Assembly (NCBI GenBank): GCA_964390805.1
Contig: CAYMKL010000001.1
Location: 1 to 64,000, forward strand
Direction: 5' to 3'
Length of the DNA stretch: 64,000 nt
From: CAYMKL01 sp964390805
GTDB taxonomy: Bacteria; Chloroflexota; Anaerolineae; VGOG01
The position numbers and the translations under genes are program-made. Each line of letters opens with the position of its first letter. Position 1 is the stretch's first letter. The notes under the pieces were generated by a model that worked only from the letters and a program-made list of their open reading frames with translations, did not search any database and was not told the origin of the DNA. Positions 32,913 through 42,445 of the stretch are shown piece after piece.

Positions 32913-34823
32913 TCACAACGAAGCCTGAATGTGCTTCATCTCCATGCACTGCGGCGGGCAGACCTCCACACACTTGTTGCAACGGGTGCACAAAGTCTCG
33001 TCTATGAGCACCGCCCCGCCGTCCAACCATCGCCTGGCCGTCTCAACCCCCGGCAGGTCATCGCCGTTCTCCACCCGGTCGAAAGCGATGATTTCCAGAC
33101 ACTTCTGGGGGCACACCTCCACGCATTTGTTGCACAGGGTGCAGCGCTCGGCCTCAATGAAAACGTTGAATCCACACTGGTAGCAACGCTGTACCTCCAG
33201 CCGGGCCTGCTCCTCGGCATAGCCCAATTCCACCTCTCGGTACAGATCCAGCCGCTCCTCCAAGGATAAGGCGGGCATCGGATGCCGGAGGACTTCAGTG
33301 CCATCGTCGCTCGCCGGCCTCCGCGCCAGGAGGTCACGGAACCAATCAGGAGGGGGCGGGGGCAAGAGCGGCTCCTCGTCCCTATGGCCGGTACCGCGCA
33401 GGTAGCGGTCCATAGCGGCGGCCGCCTGGCGGCCCGCCGCCACCGCATCCAACACGTTCAGCGGACCGGTGACGCAGTCTCCCGCTGCAAAGAGGCCGGG
33501 CCGCCTCGTAGCCAGGGTCTCAGGGTCCACGACTACGGCGCCTCGACCGGTTTTCGCCAACCCTTCGTCGTCGAAAAGTGGGTCTAGAGCTGGGCGCTGG
33601 CCAATGGAGATGATGATTATATCCGCGTCCAGTATGAACTCGGAGCCGGGAAGCGGCACAGCACGACGACGACCGCTCTCGTCTGGTTCGCCCAGTTCCA
33701 TCTGAAGGCACTCCAGCCCGGCAACGCGCCCGTCCTGTTCCAGTACTCGCGTTGGTGCAGCCAGGAACTGAAACTGGATACCCTCTTCTATCGCGGCCTC
33801 CACCTCGGCCGCGATGGCCGGCATCTCCGCCCGCGAGCGCCGGTAGACCAACGTTACCTCGCCTCCTAGCCGCACCGACGAGCGGGCACAATCTATGGCC
33901 GTGTGTCCCCCACCGACGACCAACACGCGCTGGCCCTCGATTTGCGCCAGGGCAGAGTGTTTCTCTCCTGCACCAGTGGCGTTTATCTCGTACATGAAGG
34001 GCAGCCCATACACCACTCCCTCGGAATCCTCACCGGGGACGTTCAGTCGAAGGGGGGTGTGGGCCCCAGCAGCCAGCAGCACGGCGTCGTGGTTGGCCAT
34101 CAGTTTGGAGAGGGAGAAATCCCCACCAACGCGCACCCCCAGTCGGATCTCAACTCCCAGGGCCTTCACTGCTTCCACAGCCTGATCAACGAGGCGACGC
34201 GGCAGCCGGTAGGGGGGGATGCCCACAGCCAGCATCCCTCCGGGCTTCTCCAGTGCCTCGCAGATGGTCACTCCATATCCCCATCCAGCCAGATCCAGCG
34301 CCGCTGCCAACCCCGCCGGCCCCGATCCAACGACAGCCACTCGCCTGTCGAGGCTGCTCCGTTCCACTGGCAACGTGCGATCCGACACCTGCGATTTGCG
34401 GTCTGCCGCGAACCGTTTCAGATAACAAATGGCCACCGGCTCGTCCAGCAGGCTCCGACGGCAGGCATCCTCACAGGGGTGGTGACACACTCGGCTCAGG
34501 ATATCTGGGAAAACGTTGGCCTGCTGGTTGACCGCGTAGGCCGCATCGTAGTCGCCACCAGCAATGAGGGCAATGTAGCGTGGCACATCGGTATGCACCG
34601 GACACGCCGCCTGACAGTTGACGTTCTGTTGAAACCAAAGTGCGTCGCCCACATTCAGTCTGTATCCTTCACCCTGACGTTGCACGTAGGGCGCAAACGC
34701 CTCTGCCTTCACCAACGCCAGTAGCCGCCGGCGAGGCTCACCCGTTCCCGCTCTTGAGGTCAGTTGGTCTGCACTCAATCCGTCTTCTCCTTTATCCCAA
34801 GCGATCCACGTTCGAGGACCCAT
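32913..34823 (-). CDS. GltD-like FAD/NAD(P) oxidoreductase with two C-terminal [4Fe-4S] ferredoxin motifs
   Basis: A 636-residue flavoprotein. The N-terminal dihydropyrimidine-dehydrogenase-type domain II has CQAACPVHTDVPRYIAL and CHHPCEDACRRSL. An FAD motif VAVVGSGPAGLAAALDLAG and NAD(P) motif VLVVGGGHTAIDCARSSVRLG follow, with a C-terminal ferredoxin unit CTLCNKCVEVCPQKCLEI and CTRCNKCVEVCPPQCMEM. It matches GltD/NfnB-like electron-transfer subunits. Placed 21 nt after the indolepyruvate oxidoreductase beta gene, it probably exchanges electrons between reduced ferredoxin and NAD(P)H. ATG 34823 lacks a clear ribosome site, so the start is uncertain by a few codons. Confidence 0.88.
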   Translation of the reverse strand: MGPRTWIAWDKGEDGLSADQLTSRAGTGEPRRRLLALVKAEAFAPYVQRQGEGYRLNVGDALWFQQNVNCQAACPVHTDVPRYIALIAGGDYDAAYAVNQQANVFPDILSRVCHHPCEDACRRSLLDEPVAICYLKRFAADRKSQVSDRTLPVERSSLDRRVAVVGSGPAGLAAALDLAGWGYGVTICEALEKPGGMLAVGIPPYRLPRRLVDQAVEAVKALGVEIRLGVRVGGDFSLSKLMANHDAVLLAAGAHTPLRLNVPGEDSEGVVYGLPFMYEINATGAGEKHSALAQIEGQRVLVVGGGHTAIDCARSSVRLGGEVTLVYRRSRAEMPAIAAEVEAAIEEGIQFQFLAAPTRVLEQDGRVAGLECLQMELGEPDESGRRRAVPLPGSEFILDADIIIISIGQRPALDPLFDDEGLAKTGRGAVVVDPETLATRRPGLFAAGDCVTGPLNVLDAVAAGRQAAAAMDRYLRGTGHRDEEPLLPPPPPDWFRDLLARRPASDDGTEVLRHPMPALSLEERLDLYREVELGYAEEQARLEVQRCYQCGFNVFIEAERCTLCNKCVEVCPQKCLEIIAFDRVENGDDLPGVETARRWLDGGAVLIDETLCTRCNKCVEVCPPQCMEMKHIQASL

Positions 34824-34844
34824 CGCGGGTGACAGGGACCTCTC

Positions 34845-35429
34845 TCAGGAACGAGCCTGTTTCGCAATCTGCATCCCTTCGGCAAAGGCCCTGCGATTGA
34901 TCTCCAAAAGCCCTGCCGGCAGCCGCTCCTCCAGCGTTGCTCTCCAGATTTCCTGTGGGATGTCCAGGTAGAGGGATGCGGCTCCCAACAGCACTACGTT
35001 GGACACCCGATAATTGCCCAGCGCAATGGCTTGCTCCGTCGCGTCAAAGGCAAGCACACGGTAACCCTTGCCTCGCAAAAAGTCAGCAGCTTCGTGGGGA
35101 TAGCGACCTTCGCCCCCAATAGGTGGCAACTCATGCAAGTTCATCACGATGACCCCACCCTCCCGCACATAGTGGGCGAAGCGCAGGCCCTCCAGTTTCT
35201 CGGTAGCTGTGAGCACATCGGCCTCGCCCGGCTTGATCAATGGAGAGTACACCACATCCCCGAAGCGAATGTGGCTGTGGACGCTGCCCCCTCGCTGGCT
35301 GATGCCATGTACCTCAGTCTGTTTAACGTCGTGGCCGGCATTGACGGCGGCCATAGCCAAAAGCTCACTGAGCAGGACCACGCCCTGGCCGCCCACACCA
35401 GTCAAGATCACATTGGTCGTCTCGTTCAT
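34845..35429 (-). CDS. iorB: Indolepyruvate:ferredoxin oxidoreductase, beta subunit
   Basis: A 194-residue gamma-domain protein of 2-oxoacid:ferredoxin oxidoreductases, starting VILTGVGGQGVVLLSELLA with the conserved TEVHGISQRGGSVHSHIRFG. It pairs with the alpha subunit encoded 29 nt upstream. I chose ATG 35429 over GTG 35435 because AGGA lies 7 nt upstream of it. The complex decarboxylates aryl- or branched-chain 2-oxo acids made by transamination to acyl-CoA and reduces ferredoxin. Confidence 0.93.
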   Translation of the reverse strand: MNETTNVILTGVGGQGVVLLSELLAMAAVNAGHDVKQTEVHGISQRGGSVHSHIRFGDVVYSPLIKPGEADVLTATEKLEGLRFAHYVREGGVIVMNLHELPPIGGEGRYPHEAADFLRGKGYRVLAFDATEQAIALGNYRVSNVVLLGAASLYLDIPQEIWRATLEERLPAGLLEINRRAFAEGMQIAKQARS

Positions 35430-35458
35430 TTCCACATCCTATTCCCCAGAGAGACCAC

Positions 35459-37255
35459 TCAACACGTAGCGCGGGGAGGAGGAAATTGTTCCGGCGCTTC
35501 GACCTGTTGATGAATCGCTTCCACCGGACAGACCTGGGCACAGATGCCACAGGCCACGCACTCGTGTTGCAGGATGCGGGGCCTACCCTCCTTGTCCCTC
35601 AAGATGGCCGGGCAATAGAGTGCCACGCATAGATCGCATCCATAGCAGACCTCCTGGTCAACAGAGTAGGGGGCGATATCCCGCTCCTTCATCTCTGGCA
35701 GCCGCTGGCAAGGACCGTGAACCACTACCACGGCCACGCCATCGTACTGCATTGCCTCCTTGAGAGCCCGCTTCACTTCCAACATCTGCCAGGCGTCCAC
35801 TTCGGAGATATGCGTCACACCCACCGCTCTAGCCAGGGTAGCAAAGTCGAACTTGACGGTCGGCTCGCCCTTGAGGGTGACTCCCGTGCCCGCATGGGGC
35901 TGCTGTCCCGTCATTGCAGTGGTATTGTTGTCGAGGATGACGATAGTATGCTTGCCCTGGTTGTAGACCGCATCAATCAAACCGGGGATGCCGGCGTGGA
36001 TGAAGGTAGAATCGCCGATGACGGTCACTGCTCTCTCAACACCTGCCTGCTGAAAGCCATAGGCGTTGCCCATGCCAGAACCCATGCAGTAGGTAACACG
36101 AGCCATCTCATAGGGCGGCAGCGCGCCCATAGTGTAGCAACCGATGTCGCCCGCTACTGTAGCATTCAGATCGCGCAGAACATGAAAGACGGTCCGGTGC
36201 AGACAACCGGCGCAGAAGGTGGGATAGCGGGGTGGGATGGTGATCTCTCGGCCGAAATCTGTGGGAAACTGGGTGCCTTTGATGGCAGTTTCCAGACGCT
36301 GAGGGCTGTATTCGCCGATGGTGCCAAAGAGTCCCTTACCTACCAGATTGGTCACCCCAGCGGCGGCGATCTGTTCCTCCAAAAACCCCTCTCCCTCTTC
36401 AACGACATAAACCGTCTCGAACTCGCGGCAGAAAGCCCTCAGCTTGCGCATAGGGAGAGGATAGGTCATCGTCAGCTTGAATACCGTGGCCTCAGGCAGC
36501 GCCTCGCGCACATATTGGTAACAGATGCCGCTGGTGATGACGCCGATGGGTGAGGATTGGGGATCGCCCGCAAGTGGAGTTCTGCCTTGTTCCACACGAT
36601 TGAGGGGAAATTCCTCGGCGTATGCTTGCAGCTCCTCCAATTTGGCTTCCAGCTCTGAGCGGAGGCGGCGACGGTAGATCACTGAGAACTGCTGCACGTT
36701 GATCTCGTGTCTGATCTGGGGTATCTCTCGACGCTCTCCCAATTCTGCCAGACTCCTGGTGTGGGCGATGCGAGTAGTGTAGTAGTACATCACCGGCGTC
36801 CGAAACTGCTCGCTCAGTTCGAAGGCCACACTGACGAGGTCTTTAGCCTCCTGGGAATCGCTGGGTTCCACCATAGGCATCTTGGCCACACGGGCGAAGA
36901 AGCGTATGTCCTGCTCGGTCAAAGAGCCGTGCATACCGGGGTCACCGGTCACCAACACCACGAAGCCGGCGTTGACGCCAGTGTAGGGCAAGACCATGAA
37001 GGCATCCGCAGCCACATTCAGTCCCATGTGTTTCATGGCCACCATTGTGCGAAGGCCACCTAGCGACGCCCCCACTCCCTCATCAAAGGCCACCTTCTCG
37101 TTGACAGACCATTGGGCGCGAACCTCGTCGTATTGAGCCAGGCGCTCCAACACCTCTGTGCTGGGCGTGCCCGGATAACCCGTTGCGAAGACTACCCCGG
37201 CCTCCCAGGCTCCCCTGGCGATGGCCGCATTGCCGGATATCAATTCTGGCGACAT
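35459..37255 (-). CDS. iorA: Indolepyruvate:ferredoxin oxidoreductase, alpha subunit
   Basis: A 598-residue thiamine-diphosphate enzyme subunit. N-terminal GNAAIARGAWEAGVVFATGYPGTPS is the pyrimidine-binding domain, the central part has GDSTFIHAGIPGLIDAVYN with NNTTAMTG (ThDP/Mg site), and the C-terminus has two [4Fe-4S] motifs, CYGCDLCVALYCPAI and CVACGICAQVCPVEA. ATG 37255 follows GGAGAG at 6 nt. Together with iorB and the GltD-like gene downstream it forms a clear operon for oxidative decarboxylation of 2-oxo acids from amino-acid breakdown, typical of anaerobic or facultative metabolism. Confidence 0.95.
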   Translation of the reverse strand: MSPELISGNAAIARGAWEAGVVFATGYPGTPSTEVLERLAQYDEVRAQWSVNEKVAFDEGVGASLGGLRTMVAMKHMGLNVAADAFMVLPYTGVNAGFVVLVTGDPGMHGSLTEQDIRFFARVAKMPMVEPSDSQEAKDLVSVAFELSEQFRTPVMYYYTTRIAHTRSLAELGERREIPQIRHEINVQQFSVIYRRRLRSELEAKLEELQAYAEEFPLNRVEQGRTPLAGDPQSSPIGVITSGICYQYVREALPEATVFKLTMTYPLPMRKLRAFCREFETVYVVEEGEGFLEEQIAAAGVTNLVGKGLFGTIGEYSPQRLETAIKGTQFPTDFGREITIPPRYPTFCAGCLHRTVFHVLRDLNATVAGDIGCYTMGALPPYEMARVTYCMGSGMGNAYGFQQAGVERAVTVIGDSTFIHAGIPGLIDAVYNQGKHTIVILDNNTTAMTGQQPHAGTGVTLKGEPTVKFDFATLARAVGVTHISEVDAWQMLEVKRALKEAMQYDGVAVVVVHGPCQRLPEMKERDIAPYSVDQEVCYGCDLCVALYCPAILRDKEGRPRILQHECVACGICAQVCPVEAIHQQVEAPEQFPPPRATC

Positions 37256-37297
37256 TTGATTCTCTCCGGAGGTTGTTTGTCCACCTAATCCTCACAT

Positions 37298-38686
37298 CTA
37301 AGCCAACGCCTTGTCCGCTTCGGCCACGATTGCCTCGATCTCTTCCGCGGCACCTTCTGGCAGCGGAGGCGGCTGATGGTTGTGCAGGATGTCCAGCGCC
37401 TCCGCGCGGGCCAGTTCCAGCATCGTCTTGCCTGCCGGGGGCCATACGGGCACATACTCCCGCCGGGTGAAGTCGCGGGTCTCTCGTTGGGTCAGGTAGT
37501 GCCCGCCGACGCCGACGCGCTCGATGAGGTCGGCCTGGAGGTGCTCTTCGTCCACCAGGACGGGTTTCACCATCGTTTCAATCTGGTGGGCCAGGTGGTT
37601 GTCGAGCACCATCTTGTCCAACGACAGGATCTGGGCGGATCCCAGCAGTCCTATGCTGTAAATCTCGTCCGCGCCAGCCAGGTAGGCCAGCAGGCAAGAG
37701 GTGGTAGCTTCGTAGCCGTACTGCGCGTCCAGCTCGTAGGACGATGTAAAGAGACCGCCCAGGTTCACCGGCAGGTTGTAGAAGCGGGCCAGCTCGCAGA
37801 GTCCAAGTTGCAGGCCCTGCCCATCTGCGCTGCCACCGTAGCTCCCGGTGTGCATATCCAGTTGTGAGGCTCCAGTGCCGTAGATGATCGGCGTGCCGGG
37901 GTTGACCACCTGAAACAGCACCAACCCGCTGAGGAACTCGACGTTGTGGAGCAGGATGGTGCCGCCCAGGGTGACGGGCGAGGTACCGCCTGCCAATGGC
38001 ATGGGGTAGACCATGATTGGCACGCGCAGTTTGGCCAACTCAATGCAAGCTTCGGTCATGGGGCCGTCGTGCATCAGTGGGGAGATGGTGCAGTCCACCG
38101 TCGAAAAGATGGGCCGGAACTCGTGGCTCCCCACAGCAGCTTTGGCCATCTCGACGATAAAGGGCACCTGGCCGGCGTGGAGCACGCCGGTGCGCACGTG
38201 CTTGCTGGTCTGGGTGAAGGCCAGGGCGAAGTGGCGGATGGTGCGTAGGTGGGACGGCACATCATTGGCGGCGACCATGACGTTTACGATCTCGACTTTG
38301 TCCAGGGCGTCGGCAAAGAGCAGGCCCCGCCTGAGGTCCTCTGTCGTGGAAGGGCGACGTTCGCCGGTCTCCAAAACAATGGCCTGCGTACCCTGGCTGT
38401 CGGTGGTGTGATGCGGGCGACGGCCGTCAAGAATCACGTCACGGGCCGGGTCGCGGGCGCACAGCCTCACCACTCGCGGCGCCTGCTGCAGCGCCCACTC
38501 CACCAAGTCGCGTGGCAGACTGGCCCAGGTGCGATCATAATCAACGGTGCAGCCGCGCCTTTCCAGAATCTCCAGCGCTCGCGGCGTTTTGTAGTCAATC
38601 CCCACCCGTTCCAACAGGTCGAGGCTATGTTGGTGGATTCGCTCAACGTCTTGGCGGGTCAGGGCAGGTGTCAGCGATAGGGGCAT
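37298..38686 (-). CDS. MttB-family methyltransferase-like protein 4
   Basis: A 462-residue MttB-superfamily protein without in-frame amber codon, from the more diverged subgroup (no SFYWPxVSAQDY; VNVMVAANDVP at that place). Family segments include LLERVGIDYKTPRALEIL and the central SPVTLGGTILLHNVEFLSGLVLFQVVNPGTPIIYG region. The Shine-Dalgarno signal before ATG 38686 is weak. It is followed closely by the Ior operon and preceded by mttB 5, so two unlike paralogs are adjacent, perhaps acting on different amines. Confidence 0.87.
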   Translation of the reverse strand: MPLSLTPALTRQDVERIHQHSLDLLERVGIDYKTPRALEILERRGCTVDYDRTWASLPRDLVEWALQQAPRVVRLCARDPARDVILDGRRPHHTTDSQGTQAIVLETGERRPSTTEDLRRGLLFADALDKVEIVNVMVAANDVPSHLRTIRHFALAFTQTSKHVRTGVLHAGQVPFIVEMAKAAVGSHEFRPIFSTVDCTISPLMHDGPMTEACIELAKLRVPIMVYPMPLAGGTSPVTLGGTILLHNVEFLSGLVLFQVVNPGTPIIYGTGASQLDMHTGSYGGSADGQGLQLGLCELARFYNLPVNLGGLFTSSYELDAQYGYEATTSCLLAYLAGADEIYSIGLLGSAQILSLDKMVLDNHLAHQIETMVKPVLVDEEHLQADLIERVGVGGHYLTQRETRDFTRREYVPVWPPAGKTMLELARAEALDILHNHQPPPLPEGAAEEIEAIVAEADKALA

Positions 38687-38725
38687 GGCATTCTCAGGAT
38701 TGGATACTAGAGATTGGGTATTGGG

Positions 38726-40177
38726 TTACCCCAACTCTCGGTCGGCGGCTTCCAGTATCCGGGTCAACTCTGCCTGTTTGGCATCCTCCAGTGGTTTTGG
38801 CTGGTAGTTGTTGAGGATCCAGGCCACCTTTTCGCGAGCGACCTCCAGGGGATCGCGATACTTGCCGTCTGGCCCCACCTGCTGGGTAACGGCGGGTTTC
38901 ATCGCCGTGCGCATGTGCTTGCGGGTGTGCTTCTGGGCCAGAAAGTGCCCGCCAGGGCCCACGGCGCGAACCACATCAACGGCCAGCGTCTCAGGGCTGA
39001 TCTCCATATCCAAGAGAGCGTACCTTGCCCGGTGATAGATGTCGTCATCCAGGATGATGGCCTCGGGATACAGCAAAGTGTAGGTGTCGTTCAGCCCAAT
39101 CCCCGTCACCCATTCGGCGCCGGTCAGCCCTACCAAGTAGGGATCCATGGTCACCTCCACTGCTGATTGCCAGGTGCCGGGCTTGCTGGAGTCGGTACCG
39201 AAAGCGCCGCCCAGCGTGGGCATGCCCCAATGGTGGGCCATTTCCACCGGCGCGAAGCGGTGACGGCTGTCGAGAGGGTAGCCCACGTAGGCGCCGGAGC
39301 GGGGATCGGCCCAGGCATGCATGAGGGAGTGAAAGACCGGCGCTCCTGGGTGGGCAAGTTGCATCAGTACCGTCGCGCTGATGATCTCGGCATCGGCCAT
39401 GGCCAGGGCGCCGGCATAGCTGGCGGGCGCCGTGGTGCCCAGAGTCGGCATGGCCAGAAAGCCGACCGGAATGCCCATCTCGGCCATGACCAGGGCGCCC
39501 TCTATGCCTTCCTTGTCCTGGACCAGCGGGGCGATGGTGCAGACTACCAGCGAGAACACCGGACGTCGGCGCAGCTCGTCCCGGTCTCCGGCGATCACCG
39601 TTGCCATCTCTACGGCGTAACGGGCCGGCCCTTCGCCCATCAGCGTCTCGCTCTGGACGTGCTTGACGGTGTTGGTCCAGGAAGCGTCCAGTTCGTGCAG
39701 CGGCGCCGTTTTGCCATAATCCTGGGCACTGACCATAGGCCAGTAGAAAGCGATGGAGGAGAGATAGTCGCAGACATGGGCCGTGCGCTCCACGTCCGCT
39801 TTGCACGAGGGCCGCTGCTGGCGGGTCTCGAAGTCTATGGTCTCCACACCGCATCCATCGGTGGTGAAATAGGTCACTCCGTCTTCAAGGTGAAAATCGC
39901 ACTCTGGGTCGCGGGCGCCCACCTGGAAATAGCGGGGAACGGTGGCCATGGCCTTGCGCACCAGGTCGCGCGGAATCTTGACGATTTGGGTATCGTGGTT
40001 CACGCTGGCGCCGTGATCGGCAAGAATCGCCAGCGCCTTCTCAGACGGGAACTTGACGCCAACGTCTTCCAGAATCCGGAGCGTGGCATCCTGTAGCTGA
40101 TCCAGTTGCTCGTCACTGAGGAGCCGGAGTTTGTACGTGGTTCGAAGAGGCTCGATGGGTGGGCGTTCTACCGGCAT
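38726..40177 (-). CDS. MttB-family methyltransferase-like protein 5
   Basis: A 483-residue MttB-superfamily protein of the SFYWP-type subgroup (IAFYWPMVSAQDYG; YFTTDGCGVETIDFETRQQR). No in-frame amber codon. ATG 40177 has AGGAG 9 nt upstream. It is separated from the ABC permease gene upstream by a heptamer repeat hairpin. The neighbouring transporter genes suggest the imported compound may be its substrate, for example a betaine; this is positional inference. Confidence 0.88.
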   Translation of the reverse strand: MPVERPPIEPLRTTYKLRLLSDEQLDQLQDATLRILEDVGVKFPSEKALAILADHGASVNHDTQIVKIPRDLVRKAMATVPRYFQVGARDPECDFHLEDGVTYFTTDGCGVETIDFETRQQRPSCKADVERTAHVCDYLSSIAFYWPMVSAQDYGKTAPLHELDASWTNTVKHVQSETLMGEGPARYAVEMATVIAGDRDELRRRPVFSLVVCTIAPLVQDKEGIEGALVMAEMGIPVGFLAMPTLGTTAPASYAGALAMADAEIISATVLMQLAHPGAPVFHSLMHAWADPRSGAYVGYPLDSRHRFAPVEMAHHWGMPTLGGAFGTDSSKPGTWQSAVEVTMDPYLVGLTGAEWVTGIGLNDTYTLLYPEAIILDDDIYHRARYALLDMEISPETLAVDVVRAVGPGGHFLAQKHTRKHMRTAMKPAVTQQVGPDGKYRDPLEVAREKVAWILNNYQPKPLEDAKQAELTRILEAADRELG

Positions 40178-40197
40178 ATTGCTATTCTCCTATGGAT

Positions 40198-40265
40198 AGT
40201 AGATTGGTAGACTCGTAGATTCGTCACTTCCGAATTTACGAGTCCACGAATCTACGAGTTTACGG
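40198..40265. repeat. Heptamer-type TTCGTAG repeat hairpin, copy 2
   Basis: GTAGACTCGTAGATTCGT is mirrored by ACGAATCTACGAGTTTACG within 68 nt, between the permease stop and the mttB 5 start. Same family as 15327-15418. Confidence 0.7.
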
Positions 40266-40269
40266 CTCC

Positions 40270-41241
40270 CTACACTTCCCCAATCTTCTTCAGAAACTTG
40301 TGCGGATCAAAGGCATCCCTTAGCCCGTCGCCGATGTAGTTGATGGAGATGATGGTCAAAAAGATCATCAGGCCAGGGAAGATGGCCAGCCAGGGATACT
40401 TGGTCAGGTGCGCCTGAGCGTAGTTCAGCAGGTTGCCCCAGCTCGGCGTGGGTGGCTGGATGCCAAAGCCCAGGAAGCTCAAGCCCGCTTCCTCCATGAT
40501 GGCGTACCCTAGCTCCAGGGTGGATTCGACGATGATGGGGCCAACGGCATTGGGCAGGATGTGGCGCACCATGATCCGCCGGCTCGACACCCCCACGCAG
40601 CGGGCAGCAGTGACGAACTCCGTTTCGCGAATGGTGAGAAAAGAGGCCCGCACCAGGCGCGCCACCGTCATCCACGAAAGCAACCCGATCACCAGGGCGA
40701 TGGTCGCCACGTTGTTGCGCTGGAAGAACGGTAGCTCGATCTCTCGCACAATAGCGCTCAGCATGATCAGAACCATCAGCGCGGGAAGAGCTAAGGCAGC
40801 ATCGGTGATGCGCATCAGGACATTATCCACCCAGCCGCCAAAGTAGCCAGCCATAGCCCCAACCGGGACACCGATGGCAAGCGTGATCGCCACTACCAGC
40901 AAACCGACCCTCAGGGAGATGCGGCCACCGTAGAGGACGCGAGTCAACATATCTCGCCCCAGCAGGTCGGTACCGAAAGGATGTCTCAACGAGGGAGGTT
41001 GTCTCTGGTCGGGCATGCTCGATTTTTCTGGGTCATAAGGCAAGAAGGAGGCCAGGATAACGCTTAGCACCAGGATGAACAAGACAAGCGAGCCGACCAT
41101 GGCTCCCGGATGGCGACGGAATCGGCGCCAGACCATGGTCGCCATGCCTTCGGGAGGGCGTTCCTCCCAGGCTGCGTGCCAAACTCCGTTTGGCCTACTA
41201 TTAGTACTTCGATTATTCTGGCTGTCAAGACTCTGTCTCAT
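40270..41241 (-). CDS. ABC transporter permease, DppC/OppC type
   Basis: A 323-residue inner-membrane permease with an N-terminal OppC-type helix (FRRHPGAMVGSLVLFILVLSVILA), PFGTDLLGRDMLTRVLYGGRISL, and the EAA loop region REIEL...SRRIMVRHILPNAVGPI. I chose ATG 41241 after AAGGG; a GTG at 41247 precedes it. The first 25 residues are unusual because a 22-nt dispersed palindrome lies inside the coding sequence. It follows the DppB-like permease by 12 nt. No ATPase gene is in the window. Confidence 0.9.
   Translation of the reverse strand: MRQSLDSQNNRSTNSRPNGVWHAAWEERPPEGMATMVWRRFRRHPGAMVGSLVLFILVLSVILASFLPYDPEKSSMPDQRQPPSLRHPFGTDLLGRDMLTRVLYGGRISLRVGLLVVAITLAIGVPVGAMAGYFGGWVDNVLMRITDAALALPALMVLIMLSAIVREIELPFFQRNNVATIALVIGLLSWMTVARLVRASFLTIRETEFVTAARCVGVSSRRIMVRHILPNAVGPIIVESTLELGYAIMEEAGLSFLGFGIQPPTPSWGNLLNYAQAHLTKYPWLAIFPGLMIFLTIISINYIGDGLRDAFDPHKFLKKIGEV
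41175..41196. repeat. Short dispersed palindrome, copy 2 of 2
   Basis: Reverse-complement copy of the 22-nt element at 9425-9446, core GCCAAACTCCGTTTGGC. It is translated within the N-terminal extension of the permease. Confidence 0.6.
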
Positions 41242-41253
41242 GGGCACCCTTTG

Positions 41254-42291
41254 CTAGTCGTAGCGCACTCGGGGGTCGAAGTAGGCGTAGGCAATGTCTG
41301 CCAGCAAGTTGGCAAAGATCATGACGCCAGATCCAATGATCAGGATAGCCATCAACACAGGATAATCGCGGTTCTGTGCGGATTGGTAGTACAGCCGTCC
41401 CATGCCGGGCCACGAGAACAAAAGCTCGACGTAGAGCGATCCGGCGAAGATAACGGGTAGATCCAACGCAAACATCGTCACCAGCGGGATGGCGGCGTTC
41501 TTGAGCGCGTGTCTGAACATCACCATGCGGTCGGAAAGGCCCTTGGCCTGGGCGGTGCGAATATAGTCCATGTGAAGCACATCGAGCATGCTGGACCGCA
41601 GAAAACGCGAATACCACGCCACCCAACCCACCATCCCCATGGTGACCGGCAGGATCAGGTGCTTGACCCGGTCCCAGATTGAGAAACCGATACCCAACGT
41701 CCGCATACCACCAGCGGGCAGAAGCGGCTCGCCGGTAAGCGGATTGTTCAGCCAGGCGTAGAAGACCAGGATCAGGATCAGGCCCAGCCAGAACTCAGGG
41801 ATGGCCTGCCCGATGAAGGAAAAGGTCGTCACGGCAATGTCAAAGATGGAATACTGCTTAACCGCAGAGATAATGCCAACCGGAATGGCCAGGATGAGAA
41901 CGACGACGAGGGTGGCGACCATCAGGTAGACCGTATTCAGTAGTCGGTCTCCGATCTCCTCTAAAACCGGCTGGCGGGTCTGGAACGAAAACCCAAAGTC
42001 CCCCCGCAGGATGCCCCGGCGCTCGCCATAGCTTTCGGCAATCCCGTCGCCATCGGCGTCAATCCTCATCCAGTCGTTACCGACCAACCAGATCACATAC
42101 TGAACCGGCAGGGGCTTGTCCAGCCCGAACTGGCGACTGATTCTCTCGCGCGCTTGTGGCCTGGGCCGTCGCCCGCTAAGCGCAGCCACCGGGTCGCCGG
42201 GAGCGATGTTGACCAGCGTGAACAGCACGACACTGATCAGAAACAGCATCGGAATGGCCTGAAGCAGGCGTCTGATTACGTAACGACTCAT
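41254..42291 (-). CDS. ABC transporter permease, DppB/OppB type
   Basis: A 345-residue permease with MSRYVIRRLLQAIPMLFLISVVLF at the N-terminus, PGDPV, the first periplasmic loop, six predicted membrane helices and the EAA-type motif DYIRTAQAKGLSDRMVMFRHALKNA. The periplasmic loop contains an extra segment with DADGDGIAES, resembling a calcium-binding DxDxDG loop, which typical DppB proteins lack. It forms a unit with the DppC-like permease and the binding protein upstream, importing peptides, amines or other small solutes. Confidence 0.92.
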   Translation of the reverse strand: MSRYVIRRLLQAIPMLFLISVVLFTLVNIAPGDPVAALSGRRPRPQARERISRQFGLDKPLPVQYVIWLVGNDWMRIDADGDGIAESYGERRGILRGDFGFSFQTRQPVLEEIGDRLLNTVYLMVATLVVVLILAIPVGIISAVKQYSIFDIAVTTFSFIGQAIPEFWLGLILILVFYAWLNNPLTGEPLLPAGGMRTLGIGFSIWDRVKHLILPVTMGMVGWVAWYSRFLRSSMLDVLHMDYIRTAQAKGLSDRMVMFRHALKNAAIPLVTMFALDLPVIFAGSLYVELLFSWPGMGRLYYQSAQNRDYPVLMAILIIGSGVMIFANLLADIAYAYFDPRVRYD

Positions 42292-42316
42292 GTCACTCTC
42301 CGGGTTGGTGGGGCTG

Positions 42317-42437
42317 GTACACTGGTAGATTCGTGAATTCGTAGATTCGTGGACCAGTCAACGAATGTGCGAATTTCCGAACTTACGAATCCACGGACTT
42401 ACCAGTTTCCCAATCTACCAGTGTACCAGTTGCCCAG
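42317..42437. repeat. Heptamer-type TTCGTAG repeat hairpin, copy 3
   Basis: GGTAGATTCGTGAATTCGTAG is mirrored downstream by CGAATTTCCGAACTTACGAA and ACCAGTTTCCCAATCTACC, giving a hairpin of about 120 nt between the binding-protein stop and the permease start. It may limit read-through or stabilise the upstream message, so that the binding protein is made in excess over the permeases. Confidence 0.65.
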
Positions 42438-42445
42438 TCTGCCGC

